Below, piece after piece: positions 1 through 10,338 of a DNA stretch of 64,000 nt. The stretch is from Vibrio sp. JPW-9-11-11 (GTDB lineage: Bacteria; Pseudomonadota; Gammaproteobacteria; Enterobacterales; Vibrionaceae). The stretch is from NCBI RefSeq assembly GCF_013369335.1, contig NZ_SZQJ01000004.1, forward strand, positions 186,001 through 250,000, in the 5' to 3' direction. The notes beneath the pieces are model-generated. The model saw nothing but the letters and a program-made list of their open reading frames with translations, did not search any database and was not told the origin of the DNA. How positions within the stretch are numbered: position 1 is the first letter of the stretch; every line of letters starts with the position of its first letter. Both the position numbers and the translations under genes were made by a program.

Positions 1-469
1 CTGGTTCAAAGCCGCGGCCGATAATCATTTCGGTACTGCCACCGCCGATATCAATCACCAGTTTAGAGTCAGACTCTGGTTGAGTATGGGCAACGCCGAG
101 ATAAATGAGGCGCGCCTCTTCAACGCCGGGAATGATCTCAATCGGGAAGGGTAAGACTTCGCGCGCTCGTTGTAAAAAAATATGCGAGTTATTGGCTTGG
201 CGCAAAGTATGGGTGGCAGCAATGCGGACATTTTGTTCGTCAAACCCCTGTAAGCGCTCGGCAAACATGGCTAAGCATTCGAGGCCGCGTTCAATAGACG
301 CATTGTCGAGGTTTTTTTGCCCATCTAAGCCAGAGGCGAGCCGCACGCGTTGTTTGTGGCGACTGATCAATTGTAAATCTTGCTCGACGACGCGAGCGAC
401 CACCATATGGAAGCTATTTGACCCTAAGTCGATAGCGGCGACATCACGAATTTCCGCAGTTTGATTCAT
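1..469 (-). CDS. ppx: Exopolyphosphatase Ppx, N-terminal part (cut by window edge)
   Basis: Exopolyphosphatase releases orthophosphate from the ends of polyphosphate in the cytoplasm. About 156 N-terminal residues are visible; the 3' end lies outside the window. The ASKHA-type phosphate-binding signatures of the Ppx/GppA family are clear: [14 protein letters not shown] near residue 11 and [14 protein letters not shown] near residue 139. The ATG at 467-469 follows the ppk stop codon by 18 bases, with GGAG just upstream, so ppk and ppx form one operon, as in other gammaproteobacteria. Synthesis and breakdown of polyphosphate are therefore co-transcribed. GppA is the close paralogue, but the position directly behind ppk makes Ppx the better call. 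Confidence 0.95.
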   Translation of the reverse strand, partial: MNQTAEIRDVAAIDLGSNSFHMVVARVVEQDLQLISRHKQRVRLASGLDGQKNLDNASIERGLECLAMFAERLQGFDEQNVRIAATHTLRQANNSHIFLQRAREVLPFPIEIIPGVEEARLIYLGVAHTQPESDSKLVIDIGGGSTEMIIGRGFEP

Positions 470-487
470 AGCTCCAACCTAAATTAG

Positions 488-2596
488 TCACTGCTCTTGC
501 TGTTGATTTGATAGCAGCTGTTTGCGCTTTTGATTCTTAGTGTGTTTTTCCACATTTTTAAGATAGTCGTAAATCGCAATTTGTGAGCGAACTTTCTTAC
601 GATTACCACGCGGGACATAGCTGTTGCTCATCTCTTTATCGATCCATCTGGCTTTTACTGTATCGGTAAAGTGGATGTTAATGATATCAATAATGCGCTG
701 TTTAAGACGTGGGTCACGAACTGGAGCGGCCACTTCAATGCGGTAATCGAGGTTGCGAGTCATCCAATCCGCCGATGAAATATACACCGCAGGGTCGCCG
801 TCATTATGGGCAATGATCACCCTTGGGTGTTCTAAAAATCGGTCAACAATACTAATGATCTTAATATTGTCACTGACACCTTCGATGCCTGGCACTAACG
901 AGCACATGCCGCGAATGATCATTTTGATTTCAACACCAGAGGCACTTGCCCCGTAAAGCTTATTGACTAACCCTTTGTCTACCAAGTTATTCACTTTTAC
1001 CGTTAAAGCGGCTTTTTTCCCCAGTTTTGCATTGGCGATTTCGTTGTCGATCAGGCGATAGAGCTGCTTGCGAGAGTTACGTGGTGAAACAATTAAATGG
1101 TTAAAGCGCGCCGGGCGATAAGGGTTCTCGATGTAGCCGAATACATTGCGCACTTCGCGAGTAAGGTCAGGGTCGGCAGTGAGTAACGAAAAGTCGGTAT
1201 AGATGCGTGCCGTTTTCTCATGAAAGTTACCGGTGCCAATATGGGCGTAGTCGACGATATCTTCGCCTTCACGGCGACTGATCAACAGAAGTTTGGAGTG
1301 AATCTTCATACCGGGCGCACCAAACACGACTTCAACCCCCGCTTCGGTGAGCACGCGTGACCACTCGATATTGGCTTCTTCATCAAAGCGTGCTTGCAGT
1401 TCGACCACTACGGTGACGTTTTTACCATTGTGGACTGCGTCAATAAGTGAGTTCATCAAGCGTGAGTCTTTGGCGACGCGATAAATATTGATTTTGATCC
1501 GCAACACTTTGGGGTCAAACGAGGCCTGACGAACCAGTTCGCTGATGTGCTCGAACGTATGGTACGGATAGTAAAGCAGAATATCTTGGGCGCGAATGGC
1601 GTCGAACTTGTTGGCAAAACCGTCAAAGTCCGCACATTGCATCGGCGGCAGAGGTTTGTTCTCCAGGTAGTCTCTGCCCATATTAGGGAAAGTGATAAAG
1701 TCTTTAAAATTGTGATAGCGCGCGCCTGGGATCAAGCTGTCGTAGTTTGAAATCTGCAGTTTGTCACACAAGAAACTCAACATCTCTTGCGGCATATCTC
1801 GTTGATAAACAAAGCGTACGGGCATCGCTGTTAAACGTTGGCTCAAACCTTCAGACATCTGTTCAAGTAAGCTGTGTTCAACCTCGTGGCTCAAGTCATA
1901 CTCGGCGTCGCGTGTCATTTTCATCGCGTAGCCGTTGAGCTCGTCGTAGTCGAAGAAACCGCGAAACAGCTCGTCTAAACAGTAACGAATGATGTTATCG
2001 AGCAGAATGATGGTTTTACGTCGTTTACCTTTCTGTTCGGGTACGGTAACGAATCGTGGTAGGTGGTCGGTTGGGATCTCGATAAGGGCATATTGGTTGT
2101 GCTCTTGGTGTTTGAGTTCAACCGCGATATAGGCGTACTCATCTTTTAGGAACTCAAGTACGTCGATATCATCACGCATCAGCAGCGGGGTGATGTGCGG
2201 CAGCACTTCGCGGCGAAAATACTTGATCACCCATTTCTGTTGCGGCTCGCTCAACTGGGTTTCATTGACCAAGAAAATGCGTCTGCGTGCCATTTCGCGG
2301 ATCAGTTCGCTGTACAACTCGTCAAACCGTTCGTTGAGCTTGAGCGCTTTGGTCTGCATTTTGGTTAACAAGTGCTTAGAGTTGTCGTTGCCACCACGCT
2401 CTTGGTTGATCAGAATACGTCGTTTGACATCGGCAAATCTTACCTTGTAGAACTCATCTAAATTATTGGAAAATATACCAAGAAATCGAATCCTTTCGAT
2501 TAACGGAACCTGCTTATCTGCCGCCTCTTGCAACACCCTTTCATTGAAAGACAGCCAACTTAGCTCTTTTTCGATATACAGTTTTTCTGTACTCAT
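488..2596 (-). CDS. ppk: Polyphosphate kinase 1
   Basis: PPK1 reversibly polymerises the gamma-phosphate of ATP into polyphosphate. The frame can be extended upstream to 2677, but the product from the ATG at 2594-2596 ([20 protein letters not shown]) matches the usual PPK1 N-terminus, and GGAG lies six bases before it; this gives 702 residues, close to the E. coli 688. The two histidines expected in the active site are present at about residue 433 ([10 protein letters not shown]) and residue 452 ([10 protein letters not shown]). The C-terminus is a basic tail ([16 protein letters not shown]). The gene is first in a ppk-ppx operon and diverges from the pst operon. A lone TGTCATAC half-site upstream at 2670-2677 is not enough to claim direct PhoB control of this strand. 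Confidence 0.97.
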   Translation of the reverse strand: MSTEKLYIEKELSWLSFNERVLQEAADKQVPLIERIRFLGIFSNNLDEFYKVRFADVKRRILINQERGGNDNSKHLLTKMQTKALKLNERFDELYSELIREMARRRIFLVNETQLSEPQQKWVIKYFRREVLPHITPLLMRDDIDVLEFLKDEYAYIAVELKHQEHNQYALIEIPTDHLPRFVTVPEQKGKRRKTIILLDNIIRYCLDELFRGFFDYDELNGYAMKMTRDAEYDLSHEVEHSLLEQMSEGLSQRLTAMPVRFVYQRDMPQEMLSFLCDKLQISNYDSLIPGARYHNFKDFITFPNMGRDYLENKPLPPMQCADFDGFANKFDAIRAQDILLYYPYHTFEHISELVRQASFDPKVLRIKINIYRVAKDSRLMNSLIDAVHNGKNVTVVVELQARFDEEANIEWSRVLTEAGVEVVFGAPGMKIHSKLLLISRREGEDIVDYAHIGTGNFHEKTARIYTDFSLLTADPDLTREVRNVFGYIENPYRPARFNHLIVSPRNSRKQLYRLIDNEIANAKLGKKAALTVKVNNLVDKGLVNKLYGASASGVEIKMIIRGMCSLVPGIEGVSDNIKIISIVDRFLEHPRVIIAHNDGDPAVYISSADWMTRNLDYRIEVAAPVRDPRLKQRIIDIINIHFTDTVKARWIDKEMSNSYVPRGNRKKVRSQIAIYDYLKNVEKHTKNQKRKQLLSNQQQEQ

Positions 2597-2724
2597 CTCA
2601 TACTCCAATCCTTGGTTTGAAGATATCGAGTTCACCCCGTACCTGTGGGCTAGCAACTTAAGGTCTTTGTATGACACTTTTATTGCATTTTTTTATTGCA
2701 TTGATTTCAGTTGTTTATTGCGAT

Positions 2725-2758
2725 CTGTAATATAATTGTCACCTAATAGAAATATTAT
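2725..2758 (+). promoter_or_regulatory. Pho box and -10 element of the pst operon
   Basis: CTGTAATATAATTGTCAC at 2725-2742 matches the PhoB consensus (two CTGTCAT-type repeats 11 bases apart) at 16 of 18 positions. A -10 hexamer TATTAT lies at 2753-2758, ten bases downstream, which is the spacing at which a Pho box replaces the -35 element. The pstC start is at 2790. PhoB-activated transcription of pstCAB-phoU under phosphate limitation is inferred. Confidence 0.85.
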
Positions 2759-2789
2759 ACCCTCGGACGAAAATAGGTAAGCGAAACAG

Positions 2790-4973
2790 ATGACCAAAGC
2801 AGAATTCTCATTGCGAGAGCGAGACCGTAAACGACTGATCAAAGATAGATTGGTTCGTCTTGCCGTTTCTGCTGGAGGCGTCGGAGTGCTGGCCGCGCTG
2901 GTGCTGATCTTTGTTTACTTGGCCATTATGGTGTTACCACTGTTTAGCGATGCGAAGATTACCCCGAACATTCACACGCAAAAGGTATCGACGTCGCAAG
3001 TGATTGCCGCTGGAGTGGATGACTACGGTGAGCATGCCTTTCTTATTTCAAACCAGGGCTATATCGATTTTTGGTCACTGACATCGGGCAGTCCTCAGCC
3101 GGTTGTTCGCCATCAAATCGCAACAGAAAATCGCTTGTTCGCGCGCACGGTGGCTGCTGATGGATGGTTTGGCTTTGCAACGCCAAACGGCGAAGTGACC
3201 TTGGTTAAGCCTCAACTGACTACAGTCCTGAAAAAGAGTCACCGCCACTTTTCCCCCCAGCTTTCTCAATCCCAAGCCTCATTTGGATTAGAGCGTTCAG
3301 ATGGTCTGCTTAAGCAGTTTGCTTTTGCGCAGCGCGGTGGTTTGACACTCGCTGGTTGGTATCAAGATGGCCGCGTGATGGTACGTTGGCAGCAGGGAGA
3401 GCAGGTTCACAGTTTTACTTTTGCCGAGCCCATTGAACAGCTTGACCAGATGTTATTAACTCCCGACGGCGAGACGCTCTATCTCAGAATAGGCTCTGAG
3501 TTGGTGATTGCCAAAAAGCTGGCCCAAAGTTTTACTGTGCGCGAAGTGGTCGACCTCAGTCAAGGTCGCCAGCAACACAGCGTAGAACACCTTGACTTGT
3601 TATCGGGCGCCTACTCGCTACTGGTGACGCATCAAGATGGGCTGGTCTCTCAATGGTTCGACGTCCTGAGTCAAAGTGAGCGTTCACTGACTCAAATTCG
3701 ACAGTTCAAGCTCGCCTCTCAGTTGCGGTTCTTGTTGCCAGATACGTATCGGAAAGGTTTTTACAGTTTCTACGTTAATGGCACGGTACAGAGCCATTAC
3801 ACCACCAGTGAAAAATTGGTCATATTTGAGCGCGCGTATCAACAAGCGCCCTCTATTGCCGCGATGTCGAACAACGAGTCCTTTTTAGTCGCGCTCAACG
3901 GCAATCAATTAAGTGTTGCGGCGGTTGACAATCCATTTCCTGAAGTATCGCTTTCATCGCTGTGGCAGAAGGTGTGGTACGAAAGCTACCCAGAGCCACA
4001 ATATGTTTGGCAAACCACCTCGGCGAGTGATGAATTTGAGGCCAAATTTAGCTTAGTACCCATCGCGTTTGGTACCTTAAAAGCGGCGATGTTTGCCATG
4101 TTATTTGCTGTACCTGTGGCGGTGTTAGGGGCGATTTATACCGCCTATTTTATGACGCCGCGTATGCGACGAGTGGTTAAGCCGTCAATCGAGTTAATGG
4201 AAGCGTTGCCGACCGTCATCATTGGATTTTTAGCGGGGTTATGGTTTGCGCCGATTGTCGAAAGCCATTTGGCCGCTGTTGCTGCCCTGATGCTGTTTTT
4301 ACCTCTATCTACCATAGCTATCGGGCTGGTTTGGCACCTATTGCCGAATTATTGGACGGGGCGATTCAACAATGGGTGGCACGCCGCCATCTTGATGCCG
4401 GGTATTGTGCTCGTGAGCATGGTGATTCTATCGCAAAGCGCCAATATCGAGGCGTTATTGTTTGCTGGTGATGTCCGAGTCTATTTGGCTGAGTATGGTA
4501 TCGACTTTGATCAGCGCAATGCGTTAGTGGTGGGCTTTGCGATGGGCTTTGCCGTGATCCCGACCATCTTTACTATCGCAGAGGACGCGATTTTCTCTGT
4601 GCCGAAACATCTTTCAGACGGCTCGTTAGCGCTTGGGGCGACTCAGTGGCAGACGCTGATTCATGTGGTGCTATTGACCGCCAGTCCGGGCATTTTCTCT
4701 GCGATTATGATGGGGCTTGGGCGTGCGGTGGGAGAGACGATGATCGTTCTCATGGCGACGGGCAATACGCCGATCCTAGACTGGAATATTTTAGAGGGAA
4801 TGCGCACCTTGTCGGCCACGATTGCCGTTGAAATGCCAGAGTCTGAAGTCGGCAGCTCGCATTACCGGATTCTGTTTTTAGCAGCACTGCTGCTACTGAT
4901 GTTTACTTTTGCAGTTAACTCGGTCGCTGAATGGGTTCGTCAGCGACTACGCGATAAATATCGTTCACTGTAA
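2790..4973 (+). CDS. pstC: Phosphate ABC transporter permease PstC with large periplasmic domain
   Basis: Inner-membrane permease half of the high-affinity phosphate importer. At 727 residues it is more than twice the size of E. coli PstC (about 319). Residues 1-25 are charged and cytoplasmic, a membrane segment follows (about 27-52), then roughly 380 residues that should be periplasmic, and then the permease core from about residue 430 (FGTLKAAMFAMLFAVPVAVL onward). The core holds the conserved permease loop [14 protein letters not shown] and GRAVGETMIVLMATGN. The periplasmic part shows repeated strands of the type DGxVxxRW or GYIDFW, suggestive of a beta-propeller. The gene opens the operon behind a Pho box; pstA starts 27 bases after its stop codon. 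The long form is the one I know from vibrios, so the length is not an assembly fusion. Confidence 0.93.
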   Translation: MTKAEFSLRERDRKRLIKDRLVRLAVSAGGVGVLAALVLIFVYLAIMVLPLFSDAKITPNIHTQKVSTSQVIAAGVDDYGEHAFLISNQGYIDFWSLTSGSPQPVVRHQIATENRLFARTVAADGWFGFATPNGEVTLVKPQLTTVLKKSHRHFSPQLSQSQASFGLERSDGLLKQFAFAQRGGLTLAGWYQDGRVMVRWQQGEQVHSFTFAEPIEQLDQMLLTPDGETLYLRIGSELVIAKKLAQSFTVREVVDLSQGRQQHSVEHLDLLSGAYSLLVTHQDGLVSQWFDVLSQSERSLTQIRQFKLASQLRFLLPDTYRKGFYSFYVNGTVQSHYTTSEKLVIFERAYQQAPSIAAMSNNESFLVALNGNQLSVAAVDNPFPEVSLSSLWQKVWYESYPEPQYVWQTTSASDEFEAKFSLVPIAFGTLKAAMFAMLFAVPVAVLGAIYTAYFMTPRMRRVVKPSIELMEALPTVIIGFLAGLWFAPIVESHLAAVAALMLFLPLSTIAIGLVWHLLPNYWTGRFNNGWHAAILMPGIVLVSMVILSQSANIEALLFAGDVRVYLAEYGIDFDQRNALVVGFAMGFAVIPTIFTIAEDAIFSVPKHLSDGSLALGATQWQTLIHVVLLTASPGIFSAIMMGLGRAVGETMIVLMATGNTPILDWNILEGMRTLSATIAVEMPESEVGSSHYRILFLAALLLLMFTFAVNSVAEWVRQRLRDKYRSL

Positions 4974-5000
4974 TAGGGTTATAAGTAGGAATGATTCAAC

Positions 5001-6647
5001 GTGTTTAAGTGGTTAAAATCAGGGTCTCCATGGATATGGCTAACCGGTGGCGCGGTCAGTATCAGCTTACTATCTGTGCTCGGACTTCTGCTGCTTATCG
5101 GTTGGAAAGGACTTTCTTACTTTTGGCCTGCGCCGCTGTACCAGTGGCAAACCGATCAAGGTCAAACCTTGGTGGGGCAAATCTACGCCAAAGAGTCTAT
5201 TCCCATTAGTCATTTTCGCGAAATGGATATGGACTTGCCTGCCGATGTGATCGAACGCGGCTTAGTCGAACGTGTGAGGATCAAGGTCGCGAATCGAGAC
5301 CTCTACGCAGCGGATTTCATCTCTTTGCTCGAAGTAAATTTATTGCCACCCACACAACCTAAACACTGGGCAGTGATTGAACGCAGTCGTGATGGTGATT
5401 TCTTTGGCCAGCCGGTAGGATACCGCCTTGCGAATGGTCAGTTCAGCAAAGACTTCGCCCCTTTACTTGAGCAAGGTCTGGCTTTGACAGAACGAGTCAA
5501 CCAACAAATTGACGACCTTATCGAAGGTGATATCCGTACGATTACTGCGCAAGCGAGACGTCTCGAACAAGAGAAGCGTAAACGTCAATTAAATGGGCGC
5601 TTAGATGACGCCTTTAGCCAACTCTATCTCGAGCAAAGTGAGCAATATCGGCAAGCTTTGATTGAGGCAGAGGCGACGCTTGATGCGCTGCGAGAGCAAT
5701 TGAGCGAACAAGGTTTGTTGGTCGAAGATATGACGGGCCAACAAGTGACTATTCCACTCAGTCAAATTCTAGATATCTGGTATCCCAACCAGATGAGTGT
5801 AGGCGAAAAATTAATGCGCTGGAGCGTGCAGGCGTGGAAGTTTTTGTCTGATGATCCGCGCGAGTCTAACTCTGAAGGGGGCGTCTTTCCAGCCATGTTT
5901 GGCACTGTCCTGTTAGTGTTGATCATGTCTGTGGTGGTGATGCCTTTGGGCGTGGTCGCCGCCGTCTACTTGCACGAGTATGCAGGCAACAATGCGTTTA
6001 CCCGTATGATTCGCGTTGCTGTGATCAACTTAGCGGGTGTACCGTCCATCGTTTATGGCGTGTTTGGTTTAGGCTTTTTTGTTTATACCTTAGGTGGGTC
6101 AATCGATGCGCTGTTCTATCAGGATCAGTTGCCCGCACCAACCTTTGGAACCCCAGGTCTACTTTGGTCTGCATTAACTTTAGCGGTATTGACCCTCCCG
6201 GTCGTCATCGTTGCCACTGAAGAGGGCTTAACGCGCATCCCTAGCTCGGTTCGCCATGGCTCATTAGCTTTGGGGGCGACTCAGTTTGAAACTATGTGGC
6301 GAATTGTATTGCCGATGGCCAGCCCAGCGATGATTACCGGTTTAATTTTGGCGATCGCCCGTGCGGCGGGGGAAGTCGCTCCCTTGATGCTGGTGGGGGC
6401 GGTGAAGTTGGCCTCGAGCTTGCCCATTGACAGTCAGTTTCCCTTCTTGCATCTTGAACGTAAGTTTATGCATTTGGGCTTTCATATTTATGATGTTGGT
6501 TTTCAAACCACCAATATTGAAGCCGCCAGACCGTTGGTTTATGCGACGTCATTTTTGTTGGTGACTGTCATTGTTGGGCTCAACTTAACCGCGATCAGTA
6601 TTCGTAACAACTTACGCGAAAAATACCGAACACTAGGACAAGATTAA
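5001..6647 (+). CDS. pstA: Phosphate ABC transporter permease PstA with coiled-coil insertion
   Basis: Second permease of the Pst importer, 548 residues against about 296 in E. coli. It starts at a GTG; an ATG ten bases upstream is in another frame and stops at once. AGTAGGA at 4984-4990 serves as ribosome binding site. One membrane segment (about 11-32) is followed by about 250 periplasmic residues that include a strongly charged heptad-like stretch (about 155-240, rich in Glu, Gln, Arg and Leu) predicted to be coiled coil. The permease core begins near residue 293 ([15 protein letters not shown]) and carries [21 protein letters not shown] and the [17 protein letters not shown] motif. It is translationally close to pstB (2-base gap). 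Confidence 0.93.
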   Translation: MFKWLKSGSPWIWLTGGAVSISLLSVLGLLLLIGWKGLSYFWPAPLYQWQTDQGQTLVGQIYAKESIPISHFREMDMDLPADVIERGLVERVRIKVANRDLYAADFISLLEVNLLPPTQPKHWAVIERSRDGDFFGQPVGYRLANGQFSKDFAPLLEQGLALTERVNQQIDDLIEGDIRTITAQARRLEQEKRKRQLNGRLDDAFSQLYLEQSEQYRQALIEAEATLDALREQLSEQGLLVEDMTGQQVTIPLSQILDIWYPNQMSVGEKLMRWSVQAWKFLSDDPRESNSEGGVFPAMFGTVLLVLIMSVVVMPLGVVAAVYLHEYAGNNAFTRMIRVAVINLAGVPSIVYGVFGLGFFVYTLGGSIDALFYQDQLPAPTFGTPGLLWSALTLAVLTLPVVIVATEEGLTRIPSSVRHGSLALGATQFETMWRIVLPMASPAMITGLILAIARAAGEVAPLMLVGAVKLASSLPIDSQFPFLHLERKFMHLGFHIYDVGFQTTNIEAARPLVYATSFLLVTVIVGLNLTAISIRNNLREKYRTLGQD

Positions 6648-6649
6648 GC

Positions 6650-7468
6650 ATGTTTTCTGTCAATCAAACACTCGGCTATCAAGCGCCACTCGACGTTAAC
6701 AATCTTAGCGATGAGCAAACGGCTATTGCGATTGAAGGGCTTAACCTGTTCTATCAAAACAGCCAAGCCCTGAACGACATTTCGATGCGTATTCCCAAAG
6801 GGCAAGTAACCGCCTTTATCGGCCCTTCAGGCTGCGGTAAGTCGACGCTACTGCGCTGTATCAATCGCATGAACGATTTGGTGGAAGGGTGTCGTGTTCA
6901 AGGCAAGGTCAAGCTGCATGGCAAAAATGTTTATCACCCTAAGGTGGATGTCGCGACGCTGCGTCGCCGAGTGGGCATGGTGTTTCAGCGTCCCAACCCC
7001 TTTCCTAAGTCGATTTATGAAAATGTCGTTTATGGCTTGCGTTTGCAAGGGGTCAATAACAGCCGTGCGCTGGATGATGCGGTGGAGCGTTCATTGCGCG
7101 CTTCAGCCTTGTGGGATGAAGTGAAAGACCGGTTGCACGAAAACGCCTTTGGCCTGTCTGGTGGTCAGCAGCAGCGCTTGGTGATTGCCCGTGCAATTGC
7201 GATTGAACCGGAAGTATTGCTGCTCGATGAGCCTACCTCGGCACTGGACCCAATTTCGACCTTGACGATCGAAGAGCTGATCAACGAGCTGAAAACCAAA
7301 TATACCGTGGTGATTGTGACGCACAATATGCAACAAGCGGCGCGAGTGAGTGACCATACGGCCTTTATTCACATGGGGAAGTTGATCGAGTACTCAGATA
7401 CCGATTCTATTTTTACTTCGCCATTGAAAAAGCAGACTGAAGACTATATCACAGGAAGATACGGCTAA
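6650..7468 (+). CDS. pstB: Phosphate ABC transporter ATP-binding protein PstB
   Basis: Cytoplasmic ATPase that drives phosphate import through PstC-PstA. Length 272 residues, usual for the family. Walker [10 protein letters not shown] (about 61-69), Q-loop [17 protein letters not shown], intact signature [16 protein letters not shown], Walker [15 protein letters not shown] and H-loop [19 protein letters not shown] are all present. The [12 protein letters not shown] and signature surroundings are typical of PstB rather than of other importers. The ATG lies two bases after the pstA stop. No pstS is present in the window; a binding protein must be encoded elsewhere, probably beyond ppx on the left. 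Confidence 0.97.
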   Translation: MFSVNQTLGYQAPLDVNNLSDEQTAIAIEGLNLFYQNSQALNDISMRIPKGQVTAFIGPSGCGKSTLLRCINRMNDLVEGCRVQGKVKLHGKNVYHPKVDVATLRRRVGMVFQRPNPFPKSIYENVVYGLRLQGVNNSRALDDAVERSLRASALWDEVKDRLHENAFGLSGGQQQRLVIARAIAIEPEVLLLDEPTSALDPISTLTIEELINELKTKYTVVIVTHNMQQAARVSDHTAFIHMGKLIEYSDTDSIFTSPLKKQTEDYITGRYG

Positions 7469-7561
7469 GTCTCTTGTCACAGAGCGCCGTTCCATCTGCG
7501 TAATGTCTCTCGTTGCGCTAATCTTTTACTATTGTTGATAACAAAGAGAACGCCCTCCCTT

Positions 7562-8260
7562 ATGAATTTTGGACGCCACATTTCAGGTCAGTTTAATGTC
7601 GAACTCGAAGCCATTCGTACTCACGTACTGACGATGGGGGGCTTGGTTGAGCAGCAGCTATCCTTTGCCATGCAAGCGCTACACAAAGACGACATCGAAT
7701 TGGCGAGAAAAGTGGTGCGTGACGACCATAAAGTCAACGCGATGGAAGTCTCGATAGACGAAGCGTGCACGCGAATTATTGCTAAGCGTCAGCCGACGGC
7801 AAAAGATTTGCGCCTGATTATGGCAATCATTAAGACCATCACTGATCTTGAGCGTATCGGTGATGTCGCGACCAAAATTGCTTACGTGGCGATTGAAAGC
7901 CCGTCATCGAAAGAGCGCCAGTTTCAAGTTTCTCTCGAACCTTTGTGTCGTCAAGCGATCAGCATGCTGCACCAAGTGCTGGATGCGTTTGCGCGCATGG
8001 ACGTTGACGCCGCCGCTGAAGTGTACAAGCTGGATGATAAAATTGATGCGGAGTACGAGGCCGTCATCCGCCAGTTGATGACCTATATGATGGAAGACCC
8101 GAAGAATATTCCCAATATCCTTCAGGTGATGTGGTCAGCGCGCGCTATTGAGCGGGTTGGTGACCGCTGCCAAAACATCTGTGAATACATCATCTACTTT
8201 GTCAAAGGCAAAGACGTGCGCCACTTAGGCGAACAGAGTATTGATGATGCCTTGCGCTAG
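7562..8260 (+). CDS. phoU: Phosphate signalling protein PhoU
   Basis: PhoU links the Pst transporter to the PhoR kinase and represses the Pho regulon when phosphate is plentiful. I chose the ATG at 7562 ([19 protein letters not shown]), because the E. coli protein begins at the same place; a TTG thirty bases earlier would add ten residues unlike the family. Length from this start is 232 residues. Both PhoU repeats with the metal-binding E(D)xxxD-type motifs are seen: [14 protein letters not shown] and [17 protein letters not shown]. It is the last gene of the pst operon, 93 bases after pstB, and ends 12 bases before the convergent ppk2 gene. Confidence 0.96.
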   Translation: MNFGRHISGQFNVELEAIRTHVLTMGGLVEQQLSFAMQALHKDDIELARKVVRDDHKVNAMEVSIDEACTRIIAKRQPTAKDLRLIMAIIKTITDLERIGDVATKIAYVAIESPSSKERQFQVSLEPLCRQAISMLHQVLDAFARMDVDAAAEVYKLDDKIDAEYEAVIRQLMTYMMEDPKNIPNILQVMWSARAIERVGDRCQNICEYIIYFVKGKDVRHLGEQSIDDALR

Positions 8261-8272
8261 CGACGCAAAGGG

Positions 8273-9055
8273 TTAGTACTTCTCGGGAACGAAGGTTTGA
8301 TCATCCATCGGCTTGCGAATATAGCCCTCTTTGTTGATCTCAGGTAGTGCTATATCTGGGTAGCTGATCTCTTGATAGTCAATTTGGCTTAACAGGTGGC
8401 TAATACAGTTTAGCCGAGCACGCTTTTTATCATCGGACGGCACCACCCACCACGGGCACTGTTTGGTGTCGGTATAGGCAAACATTTTATCTTTCGCTTC
8501 CGAGTATTCCGCCCAGCGGTTGCGCGACTCCAGATCCATAGGGCTAAACTTCCAGCGTTTGATTGGCGTATTAATTCGGCCTAGGAAACGCTTTTCTTGC
8601 TCTTCATCAGAGACGGAAAACCAGTACTTAATCAAGGTGATGCCAGAGCGCTGTAACATGCGTTCAAACTCAGGGCATGAATGCAAAAATTCTTCGTATT
8701 GCTCGTCGCTACAAAACCCCATCACTTTCTCTACGCCCGCTCGGTTATACCAACTGCGGTCAAACAGCACCATTTCACCCGCGGAGGGTAGGTGTGCCAC
8801 ATAGCGTTGAAAGTACCACTGGGTTTTCTCTTTTTCTGTTGGTGCTGGCAGTGCCGCGACGCGACAGACACGGGGGTTGAGTTTCTCGGTAATGCGTTTT
8901 ATCACCCCACCTTTACCCGCAGCGTCGCGACCTTCAAAGATCACCACCACCTTAAGACCTTGATGTTTGACCCACTCTTGTAGCTTAACCAGTTCTATTT
9001 GCAGGCGCTCGAGCTCTTGCTCATAGAACTGTTTATCTAGTTTGTTCTTAGCCAT
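8273..9055 (-). CDS. ppk2: Polyphosphate kinase 2 family protein (PPK2)
   Basis: PPK2 enzymes transfer phosphate between polyphosphate and nucleotides and usually favour making NTPs from polyphosphate. The fold is that of a P-loop kinase: Walker A EGRDAAGKGG (about 41-50), Walker B MVLFDRSWYNRAGVEKVMGF (about 95-114) and lid region PIKRWKFSPMDLESRNRW. These match single-domain PPK2. I start at the ATG at 9053-9055 (MAKNKLDKQFYEQEL) because AAGGAG stands seven bases upstream; the frame could extend seven codons to 9076. Length 260 residues. It converges on phoU with 12 bases between the stops, so this locus holds two unrelated polyphosphate kinases and an exopolyphosphatase around Pst. Substrate class (ADP or GDP) cannot be read from the sequence alone. 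Confidence 0.93.
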   Translation of the reverse strand: MAKNKLDKQFYEQELERLQIELVKLQEWVKHQGLKVVVIFEGRDAAGKGGVIKRITEKLNPRVCRVAALPAPTEKEKTQWYFQRYVAHLPSAGEMVLFDRSWYNRAGVEKVMGFCSDEQYEEFLHSCPEFERMLQRSGITLIKYWFSVSDEEQEKRFLGRINTPIKRWKFSPMDLESRNRWAEYSEAKDKMFAYTDTKQCPWWVVPSDDKKRARLNCISHLLSQIDYQEISYPDIALPEINKEGYIRKPMDDQTFVPEKY

Positions 9056-9114
9056 AACGCACTCCTTTGTTATCAAAAGGTTAGCATTAGACGCGGCGTA
9101 AGAGGGGATTAATC

Positions 9115-9861
9115 CTAAGAACTGAGAGCTTTTACTACCTTTTCAATCGCTTGACTGCTAGTGACCGGGATCAGGTAATCGTCGATATTTTGATTGCCCA
9201 TTTTGGCCTGATTATTCAGAGTTTTCATCTTGCTGGGGCGAGTGGATTTTCCAGATAGGTGGACTTCTCTGACATGGGTCTGCGTCACAATTGATTGCAC
9301 GTTGTCGGCTGTGAGTCCGGCACCAGCCATAATGGATACGCGACCATCTGCGAGATCGACCATCTGTTTTAGCACCTCAGCGCCTTGTTCTGCACTTGCC
9401 GCTAGCCCTGAAGTAAGAACACGTTCACAACCTAATGAAATAACGTGTTCAATCGCTTCTGACCAGTCGACACACTGGTCGATAGCACGGTGAAAAGTGA
9501 TGCCTAGATCGTACAATTGCGCTTTGTCGGCCAGTTGCTGAGCGAGTGACATATCGATATGACCTTGCTCGGTCAACACGCCAAACACGACCCCTTGCAG
9601 CCCAGCTTCAGCAGCCGCTTCGATATCGAGTAGCATGGCATCAATATCACCTTGATCATAAACAAAATCCCCCTGACGAGGGCGGATCATAGCGTAGACC
9701 GGGAGCGGCGAAATCTGGCCTGCTTTTTTCATTAGACCGAAGCTTGGCGTGAGACCGCCTAACGCCAGTGATGAGCAGAGTTCAATTCGGCTTGCGCCCC
9801 CTTGGATTGCGAGATGAAGAGACTCGAGGTTATCTACACAGACTTCGATATGATATTTCAT
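9115..9861 (-). CDS. cutC: CutC family protein (copper homeostasis)
   Basis: A 248-residue protein of the CutC family, a TIM-barrel fold once linked to copper tolerance in E. coli; its biochemical role is unsettled. Family marks are the N-terminal [89 protein letters not shown] and the C-terminal HLSGKS. No membrane segments or signal peptide. The ATG is at 9859-9861 with only a weak ribosome binding site. It is followed by ppk2 in the same direction after a gap of about 60 bases, but I see no functional link. Confidence 0.93.
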   Translation of the reverse strand: MKYHIEVCVDNLESLHLAIQGGASRIELCSSLALGGLTPSFGLMKKAGQISPLPVYAMIRPRQGDFVYDQGDIDAMLLDIEAAAEAGLQGVVFGVLTEQGHIDMSLAQQLADKAQLYDLGITFHRAIDQCVDWSEAIEHVISLGCERVLTSGLAASAEQGAEVLKQMVDLADGRVSIMAGAGLTADNVQSIVTQTHVREVHLSGKSTRPSKMKTLNNQAKMGNQNIDDYLIPVTSSQAIEKVVKALSS

Positions 9862-9946
9862 GGCAGTGGCTCACTTGGGAATGTGCGCTTATTTTAGCAG
9901 CGTCTTAGTAAGATATTAGGGTAAATGTGAGCAATTTCTCTTCCCC

Positions 9947-9980
9947 AAAAACACGAAACCTCAGCGCTAGGCTGAGGTTT
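9947..9980 (-). terminator. Rho-independent terminator of yebG
   Basis: AAACCTCAGC at 9956-9965 pairs with GCTGAGGTTT at 9971-9980 around a five-base loop. On the minus strand the stem is followed, after CGTG, by a run of five T. It lies 21 bases beyond the yebG stop codon. Confidence 0.8.
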
Positions 9981-10001
9981 CTCGATCTTAATTAGCAGAG
10001 A

Positions 10002-10304
10002 TCACGCTGCGTCGTCTTGGGCTTCTTCGCTCGCTTCAACAGCTTCAACCTTTTTGGGCTTCTTTGGTGCTGGCTTGCGTTTAGCGCCTAAGGCGAAAAG
10101 CACTTCATCTTTGTTTTGTGCTAGGAACATCGCTAAGTCTTCTTGCTTGCCTTCATCTTCTAGCAATTCACTTTTACCTAGTAGCTCAAAAAGCTCATCT
10201 GCCATATCGAGCATTTTGTCATATGCGTCAGCTTCCGCTTTAGAGGTAAAAGTCATTTTCTCTTCTCCGTTGCGTTCTACCACGTACTTGACGATTACAG
10301 CCAT
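10002..10304 (-). CDS. yebG: YebG family SOS-induced protein
   Basis: A 100-residue protein whose start, MAVIVKYVVERNGEEKMTFTSKAEADAYDKMLDMA, and overall length are those of YebG, a small DNA-damage-inducible protein of enterobacteria and vibrios with no assigned biochemical activity. The last third is low in complexity, rich in Lys and Pro (KRKPAPKKPKK) and then acidic (EASEEAQDDAA). The ATG at 10302-10304 has GAGG nine bases upstream. A LexA operator about 35 bases upstream fits its known SOS control. It is a single-gene unit with its own terminator. Confidence 0.93.
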   Translation of the reverse strand: MAVIVKYVVERNGEEKMTFTSKAEADAYDKMLDMADELFELLGKSELLEDEGKQEDLAMFLAQNKDEVLFALGAKRKPAPKKPKKVEAVEASEEAQDDAA

Positions 10305-10338
10305 GGTTGGTCCTCTAACTCAAATTGTTGAATGTGTT

